DNA of 13,151 bases from DATMQA01 sp035566895 (GTDB lineage Bacteria; Verrucomicrobiota; Verrucomicrobiia; Limisphaerales; UBA8199), in contig DATMQA010000176.1 of the NCBI GenBank assembly GCA_035566895.1, positions 1 through 13,151 of the forward strand, in the 5' to 3' direction. The notes beneath the pieces are model-generated. The model was not told where the DNA came from. It was given only the letters and a program-made list of their open reading frames with translations, and made no database searches. Of this stretch, positions 7,263-13,151 are shown in pieces. The translations under genes and the position numbers were made by a program. Every line of letters begins with the position of its first letter. Position 1 is the stretch's first letter.

Positions 7263-7309
7263 CATTTTGAGGTCGATTGATCGCTGGGTCTTTCAGTGCT
7301 TCCGAGCTT

Positions 7310-9133
7310 TTATTTCCTCTTTTTTGGGGGCGGCGTCAATACCGGAGCTTTGCCTGGTGGGTTGGTGTCCTGGATGGTTTTGGTCAGCTTGGTTTGCAAG
7401 ATGGTCAGGAGGTTGTTGACGGTCCAATAGAGGGTCAGGCCGGCAGAGAAGTTGTAGAGGCCCACGATAAAAATGAGGGGGAGGTAACGCATCATCTTGG
7501 CCTGGGCGGGGTCCATGCCGGGCGAGGGAGGCGCCAAATGCGTCTGCCAGAGCATGGTCGCGCCCATAATCAGCGGCAGCAAGTTGAAGGGCAAGCCGAC
7601 GCCGGGCACGCCGAAAAACGGCAGGAATCCCAAGCCGGGGATGACGAACAAGGTATCCGATTGGGAGAGGTCCTGGACCCACAGGAAGGACGCACCCCGA
7701 AGTTCGATAGCGCTGCGAATCATGCTGTAGAAACCAAAGAAGACGGGGATCTGGATAACCATCGGGAGGCAGCCGCTCATGGGGCTGACTTTGTTCTCTT
7801 TCCAAAGTTCCATCATCTTGCGCTGCGATTTCATCGGGTCATCTTTGTACTTTTCCTGGAGGGCCTTGACCTGGGGCTGGAGGGCTTGCATGCGCTTGGC
7901 CGAACGGGTGCTGGCGGCGGTCAAAGGCCAAAAGACCAGCTTGATGAGCATGGTGATCATGACAATGGCCCAACCGTAGGAAATCCGGAGCATCTCGTGC
8001 AGCCAATTCATGCCCAGCAGCAGTGCTTTGGAGACGAAACCGGCCCAACCGAAGTTCATCACCAGGTCGATGTTGTTGTTGAACCGATCGCTAACACGGG
8101 CCAGCGTCTGGTATTCCTTTGGGCCAGCGAAGAGGAAGATTTGGCGTTGGACGGTTTGGTTAGTGCCGAGGGTGAGGGCAGGATAGACCATGGCGGCTTC
8201 GTACCCTTGCGGAGTGGGGGCGTTGGTGGCCACGAGGCGGGCGTCTTCGCCAGTCGGGCGGGGTAAATCGAGGCGGCGCACCACGACCTTCAGCGCAGGT
8301 TGCTGCGGCATCACTGCCAAAGCAAAAAATTGATTGTGCGCGGCGACCCAGACAACGTTGCTTTCGCCGGCGGAGTAATCGGTGGGCGGTATCCGGCGCG
8401 AGAAGCAGCCGCCGCTCGGGGAAAAATAGGAGACGGTGCCAACATCCGTCGCTTTGGAGCCATTATACCAGAGCACGCCGACGGCCTGGCCGTTATCGCG
8501 AGGCCCCATGGGGGTGGCCGTGCCGATGATCCATTCCTGGGCGGGTAAATTCAGCGGCTTGGTCGAGTGGTTCTCGAGGCGAACGGTCGCCGCAATCAGA
8601 TAGTTCGTACTGATCTCGAAATCCTTAATGATGGTCAGGCCATTGGTGAGTTGCTTCTCGGCCCGGATCGTGTCTCCGGTTCGCGTCAGTTTGAAGATGC
8701 CGTCGCCTTGCACGGGCTCGCCGTCCAACAAAGCCAGAGTCGGAGCCGGTGTGTACATGTTCAGGGTCGCGACCTGATTGGTCCGCGCTTTCTCGAACCG
8801 GGTACCAACCGTTTCAGGATAACGGAGCAGTTCGATGAGTTTCAGTCCGCCCCCATAGGAGGTAAATGTATAATGGGCGTTGGCGTTGGTGACCTCGCGC
8901 AACTCCTCGGGCACGTTGGTGTTAGCGACTAGCTGCGGTGGGGGCAGGGGCGCCTCGGGCATGGCCGGTGACGCGGCTGACGTGCCGGTCTGGTTGGTGG
9001 TGAGTGTCGCAGTGGGGGCGTTGGTCGCGCCGGGGGACAGAGGTTTGGGCGGATACATCTTTGGGACAACCACGAACCATAGGCCCATCAGGAGCAGGCA
9101 GAGAACGACGACGATGATTGAAGTACGATCCAT
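7310..9133 (-). CDS. yidC: Membrane protein insertase YidC
   Basis: A 607-residue inner-membrane insertase/chaperone acting with and without SecYEG. Start MDRTSIIVVVL is chosen because the first membrane segment (about 5-23) follows at once, as in Gram-negative YidC; the open frame extends upstream to 9349 only by running through yidD. A large periplasmic domain rich in Thr, Asn and Pro (about 24-375) precedes the conserved C-terminal membrane core: a helix ending in LIKLVFWPLTAAS, a cytoplasmic hairpin with RMQALQPQVKALQEKYKDD and NKVSPMSGCLPMVIQIPVFF, then three further segments ending in LTLYWTVNNLLTILQT. The groove Arg of E. coli YidC (Arg366) aligns with Lys in IKLVFWP. The tail is basic (PPPKKRK). 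It begins four bases after the yidD stop, so the two are coupled. Confidence 0.97.
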   Translation of the reverse strand: MDRTSIIVVVLCLLLMGLWFVVVPKMYPPKPLSPGATNAPTATLTTNQTGTSAASPAMPEAPLPPPQLVANTNVPEELREVTNANAHYTFTSYGGGLKLIELLRYPETVGTRFEKARTNQVATLNMYTPAPTLALLDGEPVQGDGIFKLTRTGDTIRAEKQLTNGLTIIKDFEISTNYLIAATVRLENHSTKPLNLPAQEWIIGTATPMGPRDNGQAVGVLWYNGSKATDVGTVSYFSPSGGCFSRRIPPTDYSAGESNVVWVAAHNQFFALAVMPQQPALKVVVRRLDLPRPTGEDARLVATNAPTPQGYEAAMVYPALTLGTNQTVQRQIFLFAGPKEYQTLARVSDRFNNNIDLVMNFGWAGFVSKALLLGMNWLHEMLRISYGWAIVMITMLIKLVFWPLTAASTRSAKRMQALQPQVKALQEKYKDDPMKSQRKMMELWKENKVSPMSGCLPMVIQIPVFFGFYSMIRSAIELRGASFLWVQDLSQSDTLFVIPGLGFLPFFGVPGVGLPFNLLPLIMGATMLWQTHLAPPSPGMDPAQAKMMRYLPLIFIVGLYNFSAGLTLYWTVNNLLTILQTKLTKTIQDTNPPGKAPVLTPPPKKRK

Positions 9134-9137
9134 GCGA

Positions 9138-9542
9138 TTAGGCAGGTCGGGAGAGTGGAGGAGCCGGATGGCACGACCCGAGGCCAGCCTTAATGGGTGC
9201 GGTGTGACGCGTGACGCGTGACGCGTCATACGTGACGCCCAATGGGTCTGTAGTGGCAGGAGCGACGCCGACTTTCTGACGGAGAGCTTCCGATGCGCTT
9301 TCCGGTACTGGGTCCTCGCCGCAACCGCCCCAAGGATGGCAACGGCCAAGGCGTTTAAGGGCCAGCCAGCAGCCGGATAGCGCTCCGTGGCGAGTGATGG
9401 CTTCGACGGCGTAGGCGGAACAGCTTGGAGTGAAACGGCACTGGCCCAACGGTCCGAAGAGAAAGAGCTTGGCGGGCGAAATCACGCCGCGGTAAAGCCG
9501 CGCACCAAGAATCAAAATGTTTTGGGTGGTATTCACATGCAC
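9138..9542 (-). CDS. yidD: Membrane protein insertion factor YidD with long tail
   Basis: Small membrane-associated protein that assists YidC-dependent insertion. The core is unmistakable: an amphipathic N-terminal segment, RLYRGVISP, then QCRFTPSCSAYAVEAITRHG, LALKRLGRCHPWGGCGEDPVPE, with the conserved cysteines and the CHP turn. The core ends near residue 83, about the family's usual full length (70-90), yet the frame continues to 134 residues. The extra ~50 residues are encoded partly by a seven-base tandem repeat (9204-9238) and are not conserved in my recollection of the family. The start is GTG; a second GTG lies two codons later. It begins five bases after the rnpA stop and ends four bases before yidC. 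Confidence 0.93.
   Translation of the reverse strand: MHVNTTQNILILGARLYRGVISPAKLFLFGPLGQCRFTPSCSAYAVEAITRHGALSGCWLALKRLGRCHPWGGCGEDPVPESASEALRQKVGVAPATTDPLGVTYDASRVTRHTAPIKAGLGSCHPAPPLSRPA
9204..9238. repeat. GTGACGC heptamer tandem repeat inside the yidD tail
   Basis: Five seven-base units without gaps: GTGACGC at 9204, 9211, 9218 and 9232, with GTCATAC at 9225. The degenerate unit creates a perfect ten-base palindrome TGACGCGTCA (9219-9228) and a hairpin GCGTCA-TACG-TGACGC (9223-9238). It lies in the last third of the yidD frame, beyond the conserved core. Confidence 0.85.
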
Positions 9543-9546
9543 TCGC

Positions 9547-9915
9547 TCATTTCAACAATCCCGTTTTCCGCAGCGTTGTCAAAAAATCCTTCTCGACCTC
9601 GGCAAAGCTTTTGCCGGCAATGGAGGGCCGGGCGACCAGCACCAGGTCCAACGGTTGTGCGAACTCGTGCTGATGCAAGCGAAAGCTTTCGCGCAACAGC
9701 CGCCGGGCACGGTTGCGCACGACCGCCCCGCCGATTTTGGCTGACGTGATTACGCCCAGGCGCGACTTGCCGTCGGAGGGCAGCCGCTGCCAGTTGGCGA
9801 TCAAAGAGCCTGTAGCCAGCCGTTGTCCTTCCCGGCGAACCCGGGCGAAATCCCTGCCCTGCTTGATGCGCGCCGCGCGGCCGAACCTGAGTCGCTGTGG
9901 GACTTCGGCCGCCAT
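9547..9915 (-). CDS. rnpA: Ribonuclease P protein component
   Basis: Protein subunit that helps the RNase P RNA bind and cleave pre-tRNA 5' leaders. From ATG 9915 it has 122 residues, normal for the family. Visible are LRFGRAARIKQGRDFARVRREG, the aromatic/basic cleft, and the signature RNRARRLLRESFR (67-79). AAAGG lies eight bases before this ATG, and the gap to the rpmH stop is 11 bases. The reading frame stays open upstream across the whole of rpmH to 10158 and includes GTG codons at 10077 and 10071, so a longer product of about 174-176 residues cannot be excluded. The conventional start is preferred because conserved sequence begins only at about residue 9 of the short form. Confidence 0.95.
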   Translation of the reverse strand: MAAEVPQRLRFGRAARIKQGRDFARVRREGQRLATGSLIANWQRLPSDGKSRLGVITSAKIGGAVVRNRARRLLRESFRLHQHEFAQPLDLVLVARPSIAGKSFAEVEKDFLTTLRKTGLLK

Positions 9916-9926
9916 GCCCCAGGCCT

Positions 9927-10064
9927 TTATACCGGGGTCAGGCGCTTGCGACCGGTGCGGCGGCGATTGCGCAGGATGCCTCGGCCGCTTTTGGTCGAGT
10001 TGCGGCTTAGAAAACCATGCTGCCGTTTGCGGCGCATCTTGGACGGTTGATATTGTCGCTTCAT
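9927..10064 (-). CDS. rpmH: Ribosomal protein bL34
   Basis: A 45-residue basic protein of the large ribosomal subunit, first gene of the rpmH-rnpA-yidD-yidC-jag cluster. The translation starts MKRQYQPSKMRRKRQHGF, continues with LSRNSTKSGRGILRNRRR and ends in TGRKRLTPV; these are the hallmarks of L34 (family: MKRTxQPSxxRRxRxHGFRxRM and GRxVLxxRRxKGRxxL). It is complete, with ATG at 10064-10062 and TAA at 9929-9927. No strong Shine-Dalgarno lies at the usual distance; GGAG is 22 bases upstream. A promoter with an extended -10 element lies about 65 bases upstream. Confidence 0.97.
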   Translation of the reverse strand: MKRQYQPSKMRRKRQHGFLSRNSTKSGRGILRNRRRTGRKRLTPV

Positions 10065-10130
10065 AAGTCACTTGCACCCCGTGCGGCTCCGTCCAGATGG
10101 ACAGGAAACACCCCGCAGACGGAACGCGAG

Positions 10131-10158
10131 AGCATACCAGCGAAGGGGGGAGTGTCAA
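10131..10158 (-). promoter_or_regulatory. Promoter of the rpmH cluster (TTGACA, extended -10)
   Basis: On the minus strand a perfect -35 box TTGACA (10158-10153) is followed after 16 bases by TATGCT (10136-10131). TG one base before the -10 box gives the extended form TGGTATGCT. Transcription would begin near 10124, leaving a leader of about 60 bases before rpmH. It lies in the gap downstream of cinA and explains separate expression of the ribosomal/insertase cluster. No other gene, terminator or DnaA box is visible in 10065-10281. Confidence 0.65.
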
Positions 10159-10281
10159 GCAGACGAAAACTAAATCATCCGGGGCAGGCCAATGGCGGTA
10201 CCCAGGTGAAACCAGTCAGAGGCGCTTCTTGCGGTCGTTTCTTGACGGGTGAGCATTTTGGGAGAAGAGAGCCGGGTGAAT

Positions 10282-11544
10282 CTACACCCCGCCACCAAGC
10301 TGGCGCCGCAGCAACTCCAGCGCCTGTTGAGCAGTGACTTGCTTGAAGGTTTCGCGGTCCCAGGGGTTGAAATTGCGCTCGACGATGGTTTCAAACGATC
10401 CGGCCAAACCAATAAAAACCGTTCCTATGGGTTTGGCAGTGGTGCCGCCACTGGGGCCGGCGATGCCCGTGACGGATAATGCATAATCGGCCCCGGTCTC
10501 TCTCCGCGCGCCTTCGGCCATCTGGCGCGCGACCGGTTCGCTGACCGCGCCATGTTGTGCCAGCGTTTCGGCATGAACCCCGAGGAATTTTTGCTTCGCC
10601 TGGTCGCTATAAGTGACCAAGCCCGCCAACAGGACTGCTGAAGCGCCTGGGACATTTGTCAACCGATGGGCGATGCAGCCGCCAGTGCAAGATTCAGCGA
10701 CGGCAAGTGTCTCCTTCCGCTCGGTCAGGCGGCGGACCGTAATTTCTTCCAATTCCTCGTCTTCCATCCCGAAGAGGTGCTGGCCAAGTTGAGTGCGCAC
10801 GATTCCTTCCGCTTCCTCTACCTGAGACTGTGCATGCGAACCGCGCGCGGCCAGCCGCACGTCTACCTGGCCCGGCCGAGCGCAGTAGCCGAGCTCCAGC
10901 CCGGTCTGAACCAAGCGCTGAAGCGGAGGCCCGACCTTTTCCTCAACGAGCGACTCGCCGATGCCAGTAGCTCGGAGCGTGCGGCAAACAAAACCGGTTT
11001 CCGGCGGCAGAACCCGCCGCAGCAGCGGGACAACCGAATCAATGAACATGGGCCGCAATTCGCGGGGTGGTCCGGGCAGCATGATGAGCCAGCTCGCCCT
11101 GGGACGAAACTGATTGGGGCGAATCTCCAGTGTCAAGCCGGGTGCGGTTCCGTGCGGGTTTGGCAAAACCAAGGCACCCTCGGGCACCATTGCCTGCACA
11201 CGCGTCCGCTCGGGCATCAGGCGGTTGCGCATTTCGAAAAAGTGCTTGATGTGCGCGAGCACCGTGGGGTCTTCACGGAGGCTTCTGCCGAGCAGGCGCG
11301 CGAGCAGGTCCCGTGTCAGGTCATCGGAGGTTGGTCCCAGACCGCCGGTTGTGATGACCAGGTCGGCGCGGGCGAGCGCTTCGCGAACGGCAGCTTCGAT
11401 TTCGCCGCCGGTGTCCGCTACGGCAACCTGCCGAGCAACGAGGTAACCCAAATCAGCCAACTGACGACAGAGCCATTGCTGGTGGGTATTGAGGACCCGG
11501 CCGAGCATCAGTTCGGTGCCGGTGTTGAGAAGTTCGATGGTCAT
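10282..11544 (-). CDS. cinA: CinA family protein (MoCF-like domain plus NMN amidohydrolase domain)
   Basis: A 420-residue full-length CinA. The N-terminal molybdopterin-binding-like (COG1058) domain (1-170) has ELLNTGTELMLG and VITTGGLGPTSDDLTRD; in studied homologues this part shows ADP-ribose pyrophosphatase activity. A middle region follows, and the C-terminal PncC-type domain (about 262-415) has AESCTGG (283-289, probable nucleophile Ser285), VTYSDQAKQKFLGV and SVTGIAGPSGGT; homologues deamidate nicotinamide mononucleotide in pyridine nucleotide recycling. The name comes from competence induction in Streptococcus; no recA or competence gene is adjacent. ATG 11544 is used because MTIELLNTGTE matches family starts; the twelve codons upstream (to 11580) are encoded by a heptamer repeat and are unlikely to be coding. 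It is transcribed divergently from the Fur gene. Confidence 0.94.
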   Translation of the reverse strand: MTIELLNTGTELMLGRVLNTHQQWLCRQLADLGYLVARQVAVADTGGEIEAAVREALARADLVITTGGLGPTSDDLTRDLLARLLGRSLREDPTVLAHIKHFFEMRNRLMPERTRVQAMVPEGALVLPNPHGTAPGLTLEIRPNQFRPRASWLIMLPGPPRELRPMFIDSVVPLLRRVLPPETGFVCRTLRATGIGESLVEEKVGPPLQRLVQTGLELGYCARPGQVDVRLAARGSHAQSQVEEAEGIVRTQLGQHLFGMEDEELEEITVRRLTERKETLAVAESCTGGCIAHRLTNVPGASAVLLAGLVTYSDQAKQKFLGVHAETLAQHGAVSEPVARQMAEGARRETGADYALSVTGIAGPSGGTTAKPIGTVFIGLAGSFETIVERNFNPWDRETFKQVTAQQALELLRRQLGGGV

Positions 11545-11552
11545 TGAAAACC

Positions 11553-11624
11553 AGTCTAGAGTCCGGAGTCCAAAGTCCAAAGTCCAAAGTCCAAAGTCAG
11601 TAATCAGTAATATCAGTAATCAGT
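11553..11624. repeat. AGTCCAA heptamer array grading into AATCAGT units
   Basis: Units of seven bases run without gaps from 11553: AGTCTAG, AGTCCGG, four perfect copies of AGTCCAA (11567-11594), then AGTCAGT. After this come AATCAGT (11602), a nine-base variant AATATCAGT, and AATCAGT (11618). The array begins eight bases upstream of the cinA ATG. On the cinA strand each perfect unit contains TTGGAC. Confidence 0.85.
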
Positions 11625-11662
11625 GGTCAGGCTGCTGGCGCGGAGCAACAAATCCATGGTTT

Positions 11663-11743
11663 ACGTTTCACGTTTGACGTTTTACGGATCACCCACACGT
11701 CACCCGCCCGCCACTCGTCCCTTGTCACCCGTCACTCCTGATC
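11663..11743. repeat. Degenerate heptad array upstream of fur (ACGT/CGTCAC words)
   Basis: From 11663 a seven-base period is visible: TTTACGT, TTCACGT, TTGACGT, TTTACGG, ATCACCC, then words built around CGTCAC (ACGTCACCC, TTGTCACCC, CGTCACT) up to about 11737. The CGTCAC core is shared with the GTGACGC array in yidD, read on the opposite strand. The -35 box of the fur promoter (TTGTCA, 11722-11727) lies inside it. Confidence 0.6.
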
Positions 11744-11750
11744 CTATACT
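11722..11750 (+). promoter_or_regulatory. Promoter of the Fur-family gene, predicting a leaderless mRNA
   Basis: TTGTCA (11722-11727) and TATACT (11745-11750) are separated by exactly 17 bases, each one mismatch from the sigma-70-type consensus. The ATG begins at 11757, six bases after the -10 box, where transcription is expected to start. No Shine-Dalgarno sequence precedes the ATG, which agrees with a leaderless transcript. Confidence 0.6.
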
Positions 11751-11756
11751 GCGACC

Positions 11757-12233
11757 ATGGCAGATGCAGGCAGCCCGTGCGCCCGGCAGCGATTCCTGGA
11801 TTTTCTGGCTCAGAAGAATCTACGGGTGACGGCACAGCGCCGGGCCATAATCGACACGGCTTTCAGCACCCGCCGGCATTTCACCGCCGAAGAACTTTTG
11901 GAATGGTCCCGTCGCCGCGATAGGTCCGTCTCTCGCGCTACGGTGTATCGGACACTGCCGCTCCTGACCGAAAGCGGCCTGGTGAGGGAAATGGATTTCG
12001 GAAAAGATTCCAAGTTTTACGACCCGAATTACGCCGAGCACCCGCGCCACAATCACATTATTTGCCAGGATTGCGAGAAAATCGTCGAGTTTGAGAGCGA
12101 AAAGCTCGATCGGCTTGAAAAGGAAATCAGCCAGCGGCTCGGTTTTTCGGTTAAGGCACAGCGTCTTGAGATTAAGGCGAATTGTGAGGAACTGAAGAAG
12201 CTTGGCACGTGCAGGCGGAAGGCGGCAGATTGA
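11757..12233 (+). CDS. Fur-family transcriptional regulator with altered metal site
   Basis: A 158-residue metal-responsive repressor. The N-terminal winged helix (about 10-88) shows LRVTAQRRAIIDTAF, HFTAEELLEW and the recognition helix SRATVYRTLPLLTESGLV. The dimerisation domain has HPRHNHIICQDCEKIVEFE, with the zinc pair Cys103/Cys106, metal-site His100 and Glu111, and His41 in the hinge. Aligned by hand with E. coli Fur, Asp89 corresponds to Asn99 and His125 to Gln135 (GFSVKAQRLEIK), and the C-terminal cysteines are Cys143 and Cys152 rather than a C-x4-C pair. It may thus sense something other than iron in the usual way, or be a PerR/Zur-like branch. It is monocistronic by layout; the next gene begins 136 bases on. 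Confidence 0.9.
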   Translation: MADAGSPCARQRFLDFLAQKNLRVTAQRRAIIDTAFSTRRHFTAEELLEWSRRRDRSVSRATVYRTLPLLTESGLVREMDFGKDSKFYDPNYAEHPRHNHIICQDCEKIVEFESEKLDRLEKEISQRLGFSVKAQRLEIKANCEELKKLGTCRRKAAD

Positions 12234-12242
12234 TGGGGTGGT

Positions 12243-12282
12243 GGAGTATTGGAGTATTGAAGTATTGGAGTATTGGAGTGGC
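12243..12282. repeat. GGAGTATT octamer tandem repeat
   Basis: Five consecutive eight-base units follow the fur stop: GGAGTATT at 12243, 12251 and 12267, GAAGTATT at 12259, and the half-matching GGAGTGGC at 12275. The array fills the first part of the fur-tsaC gap (12234-12369). A TTGACA at 12303-12308 has no convincing -10 partner. Confidence 0.85.
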
Positions 12283-12369
12283 GGGAGCGGCCATTGCCTT
12301 ATTTGACAAGCTCTGCTTTATCTCATCGCCGCACTGGCGAAACGGTCTACAAGTCCGCTTTCCCCGCAC

Positions 12370-13151
12370 ATGAGCCACCGCGTTGTCAGCGCCGAGGTCC
12401 TGCCGACGGATACGCCGGAATTGTTTGCGATTGCGGTGCAAAGGGCGGCAACCCTGCTGCGGGCAGGAGAAGTGGTGGCCGTCCCGACCGAAACGGTCTA
12501 TGGCCTGGCAGCCAACGCGCTCAACGCCCAGGCCGTTGCTCGGATTTTTGCCGTCAAAGGGCGTCCGGCACATAATCCCATTATTGTTCACGTGGCGAGC
12601 GTGGAGATGGCGAAAAGGTGTGTCGCGCAGTGGCCCGCCCAGGCGGAGGAGTTGGCGGGAGCCTTTTGGCCGGGAGCGCTGACGCTGGTGCTGCCGCGCG
12701 CGCAAGTAATTCCCGAGGTGGTCACGGCGGGCGGACCGACTGTCGGCGTGCGCTGGCCCAGCCATCCGTTTATTCAGGCTGTGATTCGCGAATGCGGTTT
12801 TCCTTTAGCGGCGCCGAGCGCCAACTTGTCCAACCAGGTTTCTACTACAAACGCAAGGCACGTGCGCAAGCAATTGGGCGCAAGGATTGTGCTGATCGTG
12901 GATGGCGGCCAATCGCAAATCGGGATCGAGTCAACGGTTTTGGACCTTTCGGTTTTTCCGCCACGGCTGCTGCGCCCTGGCATGATTCACGAGCCAGCAT
13001 TGCTGGCGGTCACGGGCAAATTGGCTGTTGGCGGAGCTCAACAAGAACAGGTGCTGAAAAGTCCGGGCCTTTTGCAGCGGCATTACTCACCCAGCGCAAG
13101 GCTGGTTATTTGGCCGTGGCAGGACGAGAGTGAATTGAGGTTGCGAAGTTT
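12370..13151 (+). CDS. tsaC: Threonylcarbamoyl-AMP synthase, Sua5/YwlC type (3' end outside window)
   Basis: Makes threonylcarbamoyl-AMP from threonine, bicarbonate and ATP, the first step toward the t6A37 modification of ANN-decoding tRNAs. 260 codons are present, open to the right edge. The YrdC-like catalytic domain (about 15-205) has VAVPTETVYGLAANA, FAVKGRPAHNPIIVHV with the KxR motif (63-65), AFWPGALTLVL, GVRWPSHP, and the PSAN motif (149-152). The VDGG and GIESTVLDL segments follow. A linker with SPGLLQRHYSP (about 231-241) opens the C-terminal Sua5 domain, showing that this is the long Sua5 type rather than short TsaC. The start MSHRVVSAEV is the first ATG of the frame after upstream non-coding repeats; the ribosome binding site is unclear. 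The partner genes tsaB, tsaD and tsaE are not in the window. Confidence 0.95.
   Translation, partial: MSHRVVSAEVLPTDTPELFAIAVQRAATLLRAGEVVAVPTETVYGLAANALNAQAVARIFAVKGRPAHNPIIVHVASVEMAKRCVAQWPAQAEELAGAFWPGALTLVLPRAQVIPEVVTAGGPTVGVRWPSHPFIQAVIRECGFPLAAPSANLSNQVSTTNARHVRKQLGARIVLIVDGGQSQIGIESTVLDLSVFPPRLLRPGMIHEPALLAVTGKLAVGGAQQEQVLKSPGLLQRHYSPSARLVIWPWQDESELRLRS

Noticed and set aside
7167..7265. 32-codon small open frame on the minus strand between yidC and jag
   Set aside because: It starts at ATG 7265 and has a hydrophobic middle, but it is made of the repeat-like spacer and has no ribosome binding site.
7277..8266. 329-codon open frame on the plus strand
   Set aside because: It is antisense to the conserved membrane core of yidC and shows no domain motif.
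7310..9133. YidC groove Arg replaced by Lys as a functional defect
   Set aside because: A basic residue is kept at the position, and Lys is, from memory, a common natural variant in YidC homologues.
9134..9349. N-terminal extension of yidC to 679 residues
   Set aside because: The extra 72 residues come from reading yidD in another frame; the membrane segment starts right after the Met at 9133.
10065..10281. Replication origin beside rpmH
   Set aside because: No TTATCCACA-like DnaA box, AT-rich unwinding stretch or dnaA gene is visible.
10666..11547. 293-codon open frame on the plus strand
   Set aside because: It is antisense to cinA and has no recognisable features.
11553..11743. CRISPR array
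   Set aside because: Units are 7 bases and adjacent; there are no 24-40 base repeats with unique spacers, and no cas genes.

Overview
The window reads as chromosomal DNA of a GC-rich Gram-negative bacterium, most likely a verrucomicrobium of the Pedosphaera/Limisphaerales type. This rests on gene content, on a remnant of a secreted-protein C-terminus of the kind common in that group, and on short-period repeats filling most gaps between genes. The taxonomic call is an inference from recognition; no search was run.

Left part (1-3704), all on the minus strand: a hybrid sensor kinase, a LysR-type regulator and a membrane-anchored SGNH hydrolase follow one another with gaps of 33 and 23 bases, so they look like one transcription unit. 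The kinase has an intact ATPase and receiver, but the phospho-accepting histidine is replaced by leucine. A possible start of a further gene runs off the left edge.

Middle-left (3879-6495): cytidine deaminase and purine nucleoside phosphorylase overlap on the minus strand and form a nucleoside salvage pair. Divergent from them is a MoeB/ThiF-type E1 enzyme fused to a rhodanese domain, used in sulfur transfer to small carrier proteins. Just after it lies an eroded fragment (6537-6668) of a secreted protein.

Middle-right (6698-10064), minus strand: the conserved cluster rpmH-rnpA-yidD-yidC-jag, which supplies ribosomal protein L34, the RNase P protein, the membrane insertase with its small partner, and a KH/R3H RNA-binding protein. 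A good extended -10 promoter lies in front of rpmH. The reading frame of rnpA stays open across all of rpmH, recalling the nested arrangement in Thermus. dnaA and mnmE, frequent neighbours of this cluster, are absent on either side.

Right part (10282-13151): cinA on the minus strand, then on the plus strand a Fur-family regulator with a near-ideal promoter that predicts a leaderless mRNA, and a Sua5-type threonylcarbamoyl-AMP synthase cut by the window edge.

The gaps hold several short-period repeat arrays: CGCAGAT-type units, GTGACGC heptamers in the yidD tail, AGTCCAA heptamers and degenerate heptads between cinA and fur, and GGAGTATT octamers after fur. No gene-free stretch exceeds about 300 bases; no tRNA, rRNA, CRISPR array or insertion sequence was seen.
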